Assembly (NCBI GenBank): GCA_012511915.1
Contig: JAAZFB010000466.1
Span: 1 to 6,145, forward strand
From: Clostridiaceae bacterium
Lineage (GTDB): Bacteria > Bacillota > Clostridia > Monoglobales > Firm-18
Direction: 5' to 3'
DNA: 6,145 nt
Numbering within the stretch: position 1 is the first letter of the stretch; each line of letters opens with the position of its first letter. The notes beneath the pieces were generated by a model. It was not told the DNA's origin and ran no database searches. It saw only the letters and a list, made by a program, of their open reading frames with translations. A program made the translations under genes and the position numbers. This document shows, piece after piece, positions 1 to 5,514 of the stretch.

Positions 1-17
1 AATATAACACTATATTT

Positions 18-32
18 GATTGAATTTAGTAT
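18..32 (+). repeat. 15-bp dispersed repeat, copy A
   Basis: The 15-mer gattgaatttagtat occurs here and again, identical and in the same orientation, at 931-945. Its first-to-thirteenth core attgaatttagta also occurs inverted at 2815-2827. This copy sits directly against the peptidase gene and touches the last base of its stop codon (32-34). Here only a half-site is present: the bases to the left do not form the other arm of the palindrome seen at 910-945. The match is read directly from the sequence; the function is unknown. Confidence 0.75.
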
Positions 33-883
33 CAGAAATCAAAATATATCTCCCCGGGCAATAATAAAATGCCTACTACCTCGTTATATACCTTATCAAA
101 GCAGCTGTAAGGCAACGGGTTTTTGCCCTCACCGACCTCAATTGTAAAACCGGGTCGATTAAATTCTTTTATAAACCAGTCTTTATAGCCGCTATACGAA
201 GACAAACCATCTGCCCTAATAAGTGCGTAGCCGCTTGCCTCAGACATAAGCTTTCCGATTTTCTCCGCTTTCGGTGGATCAATATTGCCATATTGCCAAT
301 ATATTTCCTTGCCTTGACTGTGTAGCGCGACTACATAATCAAAGCTCATTATACGCGTAAAATTAACTATTGCGCTTGATTCCGGCTCACTTTCCCATCC
401 TTTTCCGGGGTAGCGCGTGGCGCACTTTTTTGTAATACCTTGCTGTGCGGCTAAAGCCTTATACTGTTGCCAACCGGCGTTATAGTTATGATTAAGGTCA
501 ACACCTTTAGAATTTGCTTGCCATTTTTTTTTAGTTTTAGATATTTCAACCCCATCTGGGTTTACCATGGGAACTATGTATATGCTTGCGTTTTCATACA
601 GCTTGCGAATGTCAAAACCGTAGAGTCGGGTGCCTGTTATGTAGCTTTTGGCATAATCAAAGACAAATTTCATCAATATTGCAGATGTTATCCATTCCAG
701 TCCGTGATGTGTCCCATTATATAACACCTTTGTTTTACCGTTGCCAAGCTGTAACATATGCAACTTTCGGTGTTTATTGCTTTTACCTATACAGGATAGC
801 TTAATAAATGGATAATTACAAGAAAGCTTTGTAATATCCGCACAAAGCTTTTGATAATCGTATATAAAATCCAATTTCCCCAC
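32..883 (-). CDS. M14-family zinc carboxypeptidase, gamma-D-glutamyl-diamino-acid peptidase type
   Basis: This 283-aa protein is predicted to be a zinc metallopeptidase that cleaves peptidoglycan stem peptides, probably next to the gamma-D-glutamyl-diaminopimelate bond. Visible M14 features are the HxxE zinc pair (His60, Glu63, in THHGLEW), the NPDGV motif (108-112), GVDLNHNY (127-134), the third zinc ligand His188 (ALHSQG) and the catalytic Glu249 in TIEVGEGKNPLP (247-258). That last motif is typical of the gamma-D-Glu-diaminoacid peptidase branch rather than of digestive carboxypeptidases. The residue where classical enzymes carry the carboxylate-binding Arg (NRN) is His132. I see no signal peptide, LysM or membrane segment, so it may act in the cytoplasm (cell-wall peptide recycling) or in the spore compartment; the location is inference. 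The start is GTG, two codons after an in-frame TAG (889-887), with no convincing Shine-Dalgarno. The N-terminus (FIYDYQKLCADI) fits the family start, so the gene looks intact. It follows the SLH gene on the same strand. Confidence 0.88.
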   Translation of the reverse strand: MGKLDFIYDYQKLCADITKLSCNYPFIKLSCIGKSNKHRKLHMLQLGNGKTKVLYNGTHHGLEWITSAILMKFVFDYAKSYITGTRLYGFDIRKLYENASIYIVPMVNPDGVEISKTKKKWQANSKGVDLNHNYNAGWQQYKALAAQQGITKKCATRYPGKGWESEPESSAIVNFTRIMSFDYVVALHSQGKEIYWQYGNIDPPKAEKIGKLMSEASGYALIRADGLSSYSGYKDWFIKEFNRPGFTIEVGEGKNPLPYSCFDKVYNEVVGILLLPGEIYFDF

Positions 884-909
884 CGCCTATTGTCTGATGG
901 TGGGAGCTG

Positions 910-945
910 ATAGTAAATTCATTCTAATTAGATTGAATTTAGTAT
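910..945. repeat. 36-bp AT-rich near-palindrome containing repeat copy B
   Basis: In this stretch 16 of 18 base pairs are complementary around a centre between 927 and 928 (mismatches at 913/942 and 922/933). The right arm (931-945) is identical to the 15-mer at 18-32, and the left arm (911-923) matches its inverse at 11 of 13 bases. It lies in the 130-bp gap between the SLH gene and the peptidase gene. It could be an interspersed palindromic repeat, a protein-binding site or a weak hairpin. It lacks the GC-rich stem and T-run of a standard rho-independent terminator. A TAGAAT -10-like hexamer for the peptidase gene lies inside it on the minus strand, but no good -35 accompanies it. Confidence 0.7.
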
Positions 946-1013
946 GAAAAGCCAGTATAAACCAACTATTCAATGCTCCGCCTATAACATTATACGGTAA
1001 CGAAAGAAAAAAG

Positions 1014-2582
1014 TTACTTCAAAGTCGCGTGAATAATTTTTGCTGCCTCGGCACGGGTTATAAAATTGGTGGGGCGAATGGTATTGTCATCATATCCGGT
1101 AACAACTCCGGCATTTACTAACCCTGCCATTGAAGAATATGCCCACTCAGGTATTTGCCAACTGTCTGCAAAGTCCACACCATCGCTGTAAAGCCCGGTA
1201 ATTCGTGCTAGTACCGTCATTGCCTCAGCTCGTGTAATGCTGCTGTTTGGGTTAAAACCTATGCCGTCCCCGCCCATCCAGCCGTTAAAATAAACTGCTC
1301 TGACATATTCAATGCTCCATTGCGGGATAGTCCGTTCGTCATTAAAGGGCAATTCAAGATATCTTGTATACGCTACATCAAGTTGCAACGCTTTTGATAC
1401 AATCACTGCAAATTCGGCGCGCGTGATATCCCTATCCGGATAAAAGTAATAAACATCGCCGACTTTTTCACCGGATAAAACACCGTCTTTTAATAGATTG
1501 CTTATAATGTCGTTTGCCCAATGATACGCTATGTCGGCAAAAACAATACTATTTTGTTGAGGATAAAATCTATACCGAATTGTGGAACCGCGGTTTTCTT
1601 CTTCTCTGTTTTTTGCCCGGTAAACATTAAGTGTGTATGTTTTTGTATCTGAGTTTTGAGCTGTTATGATAATAGTTATTCGTGTAGTTTCACCGGCATC
1701 TAAATATATTCTGCCGCTTTGTTCACCATTTTCTAACGTTTGCGAAAGCTTTTTTGCCGAAACGGATATTGCGGCACCGTCAAATTCTGTTGTGGGTGTA
1801 ACCTTTATATATTTAACAGAGTTCGCGACCTCAATCCTGTAAAATACTCTGTCCTTATTAAATGATATTTTACCGTCTGAGAGCTTTAATTTACTTAAAT
1901 TATTATTTTTAGAAAGTATTGTTTGTATTAATTCGTCTGAGATTACCTCTTTATACAATTCATTCCCTTGGAATTTAGCGGTTATTGTGTGTGCACCTAC
2001 AGGTAGAACAGATGTAATATACTCGGCAATGCCGTTTTGGTTAAGCGGTACTGTTATTAAGTCAGAATTACCGTTTTGAAAAACTATATTACCATGTGTA
2101 ATATGTTCTAACTGTGCATGAAAGGTAATTAGTTCGCCTTCTGCAATACTTGCATTGCTTGATGTAAGCGTTATTTCATTTGTAAGCTTTTCTACAGTAT
2201 ATGTAACGTTGTTTGAATGGACCGATAGCGCATTATTATCTGAAAATATGGCATAAAAGGTATATTCACCAGGGTGTTCCGGTGTGTAAGCAGCGTTGTA
2301 ATCTTTTTCACCCTCAAAGCTTTGCCGTGAAATTTCCTCTGCGTCACCTTTGTAAAATATTATAATCCCGGTGCCGCTGTCGACACCCACTGCGGTAACT
2401 CTTGCAGTAAGTGATATTTCATTGCCAAAGTCTATTGTCTCGGGTGTAACAGAAAGAGTAATTTCAATGTTTGTATTGTTATTTAATTCAAAATTGTCAT
2501 TTTCATTATCCGCAAATACAGCTTGGGAGAACAGACAAAACAGCAATATCATGATAATCGGAAGCAGTCTTTTATTAGTCAT
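1014..2582 (-). CDS. Secreted SLH-domain surface protein with Ig-like and cadherin-like domains
   Basis: This 522-aa protein is predicted to be exported and held non-covalently on the cell wall through SLH binding to a (usually pyruvylated) secondary cell-wall polymer. Domains in order are: signal peptide (about 1-24, Lys-Arg then a hydrophobic core, cleavage after AVFA); an Ig-like domain (about 38-132); a second Ig-like domain of the bacterial Big_3_5 style (about 133-223, ending VGAHTITAKFQGN); a cadherin-like beta-sandwich (about 228-322, LSKLKLSDG to YTLNVYRA); a charged linker (about 323-345); and three SLH repeats (about 347-400, 410-463 and 469-522), each with the wall-binding ITRAE signature. 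The stop follows the last repeat. There is no catalytic domain, so a structural, adhesive or ligand-binding role is the best guess. The ATG at 2582 is chosen because AGGAGGTG lies 8 nt upstream; the longer frame from 2633 would begin at or upstream of the promoter. No terminator is evident after the stop. Confidence 0.92.
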   Translation of the reverse strand: MTNKRLLPIIMILLFCLFSQAVFADNENDNFELNNNTNIEITLSVTPETIDFGNEISLTARVTAVGVDSGTGIIIFYKGDAEEISRQSFEGEKDYNAAYTPEHPGEYTFYAIFSDNNALSVHSNNVTYTVEKLTNEITLTSSNASIAEGELITFHAQLEHITHGNIVFQNGNSDLITVPLNQNGIAEYITSVLPVGAHTITAKFQGNELYKEVISDELIQTILSKNNNLSKLKLSDGKISFNKDRVFYRIEVANSVKYIKVTPTTEFDGAAISVSAKKLSQTLENGEQSGRIYLDAGETTRITIIITAQNSDTKTYTLNVYRAKNREEENRGSTIRYRFYPQQNSIVFADIAYHWANDIISNLLKDGVLSGEKVGDVYYFYPDRDITRAEFAVIVSKALQLDVAYTRYLELPFNDERTIPQWSIEYVRAVYFNGWMGGDGIGFNPNSSITRAEAMTVLARITGLYSDGVDFADSWQIPEWAYSSMAGLVNAGVVTGYDDNTIRPTNFITRAEAAKIIHATLK

Positions 2583-2590
2583 TTTTGTAA

Positions 2591-2599
2591 CACCTCCTA
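2591..2599 (-). promoter_or_regulatory. Strong Shine-Dalgarno of the SLH gene
   Basis: On the minus strand AGGAGGTG is followed by 8 nt (TTACAAAA) and then the ATG at 2582. This fixes the start of the SLH protein and rejects the in-frame ATG codons further upstream, one of which overlaps the edge of this site. Confidence 0.9.
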
Positions 2600-2604
2600 C
2601 CATT

Positions 2605-2633
2605 ATTATACACGTGCATGAGTTATAAGTCAA
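2605..2633 (-). promoter_or_regulatory. Sigma-A-type promoter of the SLH gene
   Basis: On the minus strand TTGACT (2633-2628) is separated by exactly 17 nt from TATAAT (2610-2605). Transcription should begin near 2598, at the edge of the Shine-Dalgarno, leaving a leader of only about 15-17 nt. No room remains for a leader-based control element, so control, if any, should act on initiation. Confidence 0.82.
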
Positions 2634-2652
2634 ATTACATTTATGTTAATAA

Positions 2653-2815
2653 AGACCTGTCCGGAAATTCAATCACGGCGGCGTAACCGGTCTTTTTTCC
2701 GTGTGGACGCACGACCGGAACCCGCTAATAAACCAATTATTACCGGAACCCGTCCGCACGCCCACGCGAAAAAAATCCTCGGTTTTCCACTCGCGTTGAA
2801 TTTCCGGACAGGTCT
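2653..2815. repeat. 163-bp degenerate palindromic element with 19-bp terminal inverted repeats (MITE-like)
   Basis: The left end GACCTGTCCGGAAATTCAA (2654-2672) is the exact reverse complement of 2796-2814; one more A-T pair makes 20. The inner sequence continues the symmetry around the same centre (2734): aligned without gaps, about 54 of 79 position pairs are Watson-Crick and about 5 more are G-T. The tip is TAATAA/TTATTA with a 5-nt loop. An 11-bp direct repeat accggaacccg lies at 2714-2724 and 2742-2752. The interior is clearly more GC-rich than the flanks. T-runs occur on both strands (2693-2698 on plus; A-run 2769-2775). I find no clear target-site duplication and no transposase. It could be a non-autonomous insertion element, an intergenic repeat unit, or a hairpin that insulates the two divergent genes. 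Confidence 0.8.
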
Positions 2816-2827
2816 ACTAAATTCAAT
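2815..2827 (-). repeat. 13-bp dispersed repeat, copy C (inverted)
   Basis: Plus-strand tactaaattcaat is the reverse complement of the 13-bp core shared by the repeats at 18-32 and 931-945. It begins at the last base of the large palindrome's right end, and 27 bp separate it from the -35 of the his promoter. Whether it is part of the large element, its insertion target, or an independent site cannot be decided here. Confidence 0.65.
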
Positions 2828-2854
2828 ATATCACATAAAAGTTTTTCAGGTTTA

Positions 2855-2883
2855 TTGACAAAAAGAAATTTGTGTGTTAAAAT
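2855..2883 (+). promoter_or_regulatory. Strong extended -10 promoter of the his operon
   Basis: TTGACA (2855-2860), a 17-nt spacer and TAAAAT (2878-2883) are preceded by TG at 2875-2876, giving the extended TGN -10 form. Transcription should start near 2890, leaving a leader of about 40 nt before hisZ. That is far too short for a T-box riboswitch, the common leader control of his and aminoacyl-tRNA operons in Firmicutes. Confidence 0.85.
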
Positions 2884-2893
2884 CACTTTAACA
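2875..2893. promoter_or_regulatory. Operator-like inverted repeat over the his -10 and start site
   Basis: TGTTAAAatcacTTTAACA is a 19-bp inverted repeat with two perfect 7-bp arms and a 5-bp centre. It covers the -10 hexamer and the expected transcription start. Its right arm is shared with a second imperfect inverted repeat at 2885-2910 (ACTTTA pairs with TAAAGT, then one mismatch, then two pairs), which lies in the leader. The position is what is expected of a repressor site, perhaps histidine-responsive; the regulator is unknown. AT-rich palindromes also arise by chance. Confidence 0.5.
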
Positions 2894-2911
2894 GTTTACC
2901 ATGCTAAAGTG

Positions 2912-2931
2912 AAAGGCGTTGATGTTTTTTG
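2912..2931 (+). promoter_or_regulatory. hisZ initiation region with a T6 tract and competing ATG
   Basis: AAAGG (2912-2916) lies 5 nt before an ATG at 2922, the best-looking start here, but that ATG opens only a 15-codon frame (2922-2969). hisZ is entered one frame away, with TTG at 2929 as the only usable start codon, because the in-frame triplet at 2920-2922 is TGA. If the run of six T (2925-2930) were five or eight, ATG 2922 would be in frame with hisZ. The annotated TTG start therefore carries uncertainty. Confidence 0.6.
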
Positions 2932-4176
2932 GGTCAATGGAAAACTCACACACCAGAGGGTGCTTTTGATGTTTTAGAAAACGATTGCGCAATTAAAAGC
3001 TACATAGAAAAAAAGATTAGCCAAGTGTACGCTAAAAGCGCATACTTTGAAATTCAAACACCGATGTTTGAATTCTATGATGTGTTTGCCGGCGGCGGTA
3101 TGGAAGTCGATCAAACAACGATGTTTAAGTTTTTTGATACGCGAGGCAGAATTCTTGTATTGCGTCCGGACTTTACAATGCCCGTTGCACGCGTATGCGC
3201 AACGAAGTTTAAAAATAGCGATTTTCCAAAACGAGTATGTTATATAGGCAGCGCATTCAGAGAGGGTAACACCGTGGCCGGTGCAATTCAAAAACAATTC
3301 ACACAGGCAGGTGTAGAATTTATAGGCAGTAACACTCCGGAGGCGGATGCCGAAGTAATTGCACTAACAATACGCGCACTTTTGGCTTGTGGGCTCAAAG
3401 CCTTTCAATTAGATTTAGGGCAGGCAGAGTTTTTTAAAGGTATAGCACAACAAGCCGGTCTTGATGAGAAAATAACCGAGCAGATACGAATGTTTACCGA
3501 TCAAAAAAATGTTGTCGGATTGTCACAGCTTGTACAAAGTATTAACATAGACACTGATGTAAAGGATTTGATTATACAGCTACCTAACTTATTTGGCAAA
3601 TTGGATATTGTTCAGCAGTTAAAAAACAAAAACATCGGAGAACGTGCAACAGCTGCTTTAAACAATCTAACACAAGTGTATAATATTTTGAAAGATTACG
3701 GTTTGCAAAATTATATTGCAATTGATTTGGGAATGGTGCAGGGGCTTAGCTACTACACTGGTGTAATGGTTAAAGGCTTTACACATGGTGTCGGGTTCCC
3801 GATCTGCGGCGGAGGCAGGTATGACGAGCTAATCGGTGGCTTTGGTAAAGATATACCCGCAACCGGCATTGCAATAGGTATAGAACGCGTTATTTCCGCC
3901 TTGGGTGATGCAAAAAATACAATACCGTTGCCGAGGGTTGACGTAATTGTATGCTATGAAAATAACAGGGACGTGGCTTATAAAGTTGCCGAAGGTATGC
4001 GAAAGACCGGGCTTGTTGTTCAAATGGAGCAAAATTACGAAGGGATATATGAATTCGCAAAGGGCAGAGGAGTAGGCGGTATTGTAAATATAATAGATTC
4101 TGAAAAAATTAAAATTATAAACCTTTTGGATGGTGATGTTAAAACTACATCAATTTCCGAATTATTGGGGGTATAG
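2929..4176 (+). CDS. hisZ: ATP phosphoribosyltransferase regulatory subunit HisZ
   Basis: HisZ is a catalytically inactive paralogue of histidyl-tRNA synthetase that assembles with short HisG to make active, histidine-feedback-sensitive ATP phosphoribosyltransferase, the first step of histidine synthesis in the cytoplasm. The 415-aa product starts with the family pattern WKTHTPEGAFDVL. It retains class II synthetase-like motif 2 (RPDFTMPVARV at 79-89, with IGSAFRE at 106-112), QFTQAGVE (123-130), the histidine-site-like GLSYYTG (272-278), GGGRYDEL (294-301) and motif 3 (GIAIGIERV, 313-321). The C-terminal part (about 336-415) resembles a reduced anticodon-binding-like domain. The direct link to hisG (4 nt between stop and start) supports HisZ over a true HisRS. 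The start codon is TTG with a weak, distant ribosome binding site, and the true start may be ATG 2922 if the T6 tract is mis-sequenced or slippery. Confidence 0.92.
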   Translation: MGQWKTHTPEGAFDVLENDCAIKSYIEKKISQVYAKSAYFEIQTPMFEFYDVFAGGGMEVDQTTMFKFFDTRGRILVLRPDFTMPVARVCATKFKNSDFPKRVCYIGSAFREGNTVAGAIQKQFTQAGVEFIGSNTPEADAEVIALTIRALLACGLKAFQLDLGQAEFFKGIAQQAGLDEKITEQIRMFTDQKNVVGLSQLVQSINIDTDVKDLIIQLPNLFGKLDIVQQLKNKNIGERATAALNNLTQVYNILKDYGLQNYIAIDLGMVQGLSYYTGVMVKGFTHGVGFPICGGGRYDELIGGFGKDIPATGIAIGIERVISALGDAKNTIPLPRVDVIVCYENNRDVAYKVAEGMRKTGLVVQMEQNYEGIYEFAKGRGVGGIVNIIDSEKIKIINLLDGDVKTTSISELLGV

Positions 4177-4180
4177 TGCA

Positions 4181-4825
4181 GTGGATTATTTGACTGTTGC
4201 GTTGGCGAAAGGAAGACTTGCAAAGTTCTCTGTTGACTTATTTGAAAAGATAGGTTTAGATTGTGAGATATTAAAAGAAAAATCACGCAAACTGATATTT
4301 ACCGATGAAAAAAACAAGTTTAGATTTATCCTTGTCAAAGCAATGGATGTTCCCACCTATGTAGAGTACGGGGTTGCGGATTTGGGAATTGTGGGTAAAG
4401 ATTGCCTTTTGGAAAAAGGTAAGGATTTATATGAGGTTCTGGATTTAAAATTCGGGAAGTGTAAAATGTGTGTTTGCGCAAAAAAAAGTTATGTAATGTC
4501 AAACACTTTTATCAAAGTTGCAACAAAGTACCCAAACATCGCGCGAAATTATTTTTCGACAGAAAAAAAACAAACAATTGAATTAATAGAACTTGGCGGA
4601 AGTGTGGAACTTGCTCCTCTTTGCGGTCTTTCCGATGTAATTGTGGATATTGTAGAAAGCGGTAAAACGCTTCACGAAAACAATCTTGAAATAATTGAAA
4701 CAATATGCGACATCTCCGCTCGGCTTGTGGTAAACAGAGTTAGCCTTAAAATGAAAAAATCACGAATCACAAAGTTGGTTGAAGGCTTAGGGGGGATAGA
4801 ATATGAAGATATATCCGGCAATTGA
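4181..4825 (+). CDS. hisG: ATP phosphoribosyltransferase catalytic subunit HisG, short form
   Basis: HisG condenses ATP with PRPP to phosphoribosyl-ATP, the committed and feedback-controlled step of histidine synthesis. The 214-aa protein has the N-terminal VALAKGRLA (6-14), DVPTYVEYGVADLGIVGKD (56-74) and the PRPP-binding region around ELAPLCGLSDVIVDIVESG (143-161), with ARLVVN near 190-195. It ends where short HisG proteins end and lacks the C-terminal ACT-like regulatory domain of the long form, so it depends on HisZ, encoded just upstream. GTG at 4181 is chosen because the protein then begins MDYLTVALAKGR, as in homologues, with a GGGGG stretch (4166-4170) about 10 nt upstream as ribosome binding site. 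An in-frame ATG further upstream (4130) would lie inside hisZ and add non-homologous residues. Its last 23 nt overlap hisA, suggesting translational coupling. Confidence 0.93.
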   Translation: MDYLTVALAKGRLAKFSVDLFEKIGLDCEILKEKSRKLIFTDEKNKFRFILVKAMDVPTYVEYGVADLGIVGKDCLLEKGKDLYEVLDLKFGKCKMCVCAKKSYVMSNTFIKVATKYPNIARNYFSTEKKQTIELIELGGSVELAPLCGLSDVIVDIVESGKTLHENNLEIIETICDISARLVVNRVSLKMKKSRITKLVEGLGGIEYEDISGN

Positions 4826-5507
4826 TATTTTAGATGGAAAATGTGTGCGTCTTTTGCAGGGTGAATACGATAAAAGCACTGTTTATTCGGATGATCCGGC
4901 AATGATGGCTGAGAAATGGCAGCAGCAGGGCGCACAGTATTTGCATTTAGTTGATTTGGACGGTGCACGAATCGGTAAGCCGATAAACGATAAAACGGTG
5001 GCAAGTATTTTACAAAAGGTAGACATTCCCATTCAGCTTGGTGGGGGTATACGCACACTTGATGATATTCAAATGTATATTAATATGGGAGTAACCCGCT
5101 TGATTTTGGGTACATCGGCTGTGGGAAATGATCAATTTATAAAAAAAGCCATTTCTCTCTGTGGTGAAAAGATTGTAGTTGGCATTGATGCAAAAAAAGG
5201 GTTTGTGGCAACAGATGGTTGGGAAAATTTAAGCGAATACGACAGCATACAGTTTGCCAAAAAAATGGAAAGCTTAGGGGTAAAAACAATTGTTTATACC
5301 GATATTGCAACAGACGGTATGTTATCCGGCCCTAACATAGTCGCAATGGAAAAAATGGTGCAAAGTGTTACTATGGAAGTTATTGCTTCGGGCGGGGTTG
5401 CAAATGCAGGCGATGTGGATCGCTTGCGGAAAATAGGCGTAAGTGGTGTGATAATAGGTAAGGCGCTTTATAGCGGTAATATAAATCTTAAAGAAATATT
5501 GGGGTGA
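4803..5507 (+). CDS. hisA: ProFAR isomerase HisA
   Basis: HisA is 1-(5-phosphoribosyl)-5-[(5-phosphoribosylamino)methylideneamino]imidazole-4-carboxamide isomerase, an Amadori-type step on a (beta/alpha)8 barrel. The 234-aa product, slightly shorter than the usual 240-245, shows the two catalytic aspartates, Asp8 (YPAIDILDGK) and Asp129 (VVGIDAKKG). It also shows the phosphate-binding loops IQLGGGIR (77-84) and VIASGGV (193-199), the TDIATDGM strand (166-173), and the second phosphate-site region GVIIGKALY near the C-terminus. The TDGW segment after the second aspartate favours HisA over the paralogous HisF. ATG 4803 has a good Shine-Dalgarno AGGGGGGA (4789-4796) 6 nt upstream, inside hisG, and the 23-nt overlap points to coupled translation. 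hisF follows after 7 nt. Confidence 0.96.
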   Translation: MKIYPAIDILDGKCVRLLQGEYDKSTVYSDDPAMMAEKWQQQGAQYLHLVDLDGARIGKPINDKTVASILQKVDIPIQLGGGIRTLDDIQMYINMGVTRLILGTSAVGNDQFIKKAISLCGEKIVVGIDAKKGFVATDGWENLSEYDSIQFAKKMESLGVKTIVYTDIATDGMLSGPNIVAMEKMVQSVTMEVIASGGVANAGDVDRLRKIGVSGVIIGKALYSGNINLKEILG

Positions 5508-5514
5508 GTTTTTT

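Larger units (their letters stand above)
2583..2928. other. Divergent intergenic region between the SLH gene and the his operon
   Basis: This 346-bp stretch has no gene I can support. It contains, left to right, the ribosome binding site and promoter of the leftward SLH gene, the 163-bp palindromic element, a short dispersed repeat, and the rightward his promoter with an operator-like inverted repeat and a leader of about 40 nt. The two promoters point outward and the palindrome lies between them, so neither promoter is expected to transcribe it. A 71-codon plus-strand frame across the palindrome has no ribosome binding site or protein-like composition and is treated as chance. Confidence 0.8.

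Noticed and set aside
2583..2633. Longer SLH protein starting upstream at 2633
   Set aside because: The extra codons would run across the promoter -35, -10 and the Shine-Dalgarno, while the ATG at 2582 has an ideal site and is followed directly by a signal peptide.
2651..2698. Plus-strand rho-independent terminator (AAAGACC pairing GGTCTTT, then T-run)
   Set aside because: The 7-bp stem encloses a loop of about 31 nt and no plus-strand gene lies upstream; it is more simply part of the large palindrome, although the T-run is real.
2714..2752. CRISPR-like direct repeats (accggaacccg twice)
   Set aside because: There are only two 11-bp copies inside a palindrome, with no further units or cas genes.
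2643..2858. 71-codon plus-strand open frame across the intergenic region
   Set aside because: It lies almost wholly on the large palindrome, has no ribosome binding site, and its Arg/Pro-rich translation simply reflects the GC-rich repeat.
2901..2912. Three-codon mini-ORF (ATG CTA AAG TGA) in the his leader
   Set aside because: It has no ribosome binding site and is expected by chance; I keep only the T6/ATG 2922 anomaly.
2884..2928. T-box riboswitch or His-codon leader peptide controlling the his operon
   Set aside because: The leader is only about 40 nt, has no T-box core, and the small overlapping frame at 2922-2969 contains a single His codon and no attenuator hairpin.
4130..4180. HisG start at the in-frame ATG inside hisZ
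   Set aside because: The added residues do not resemble HisG; homologues begin just before the ALAKGRL motif, which matches GTG 4181.
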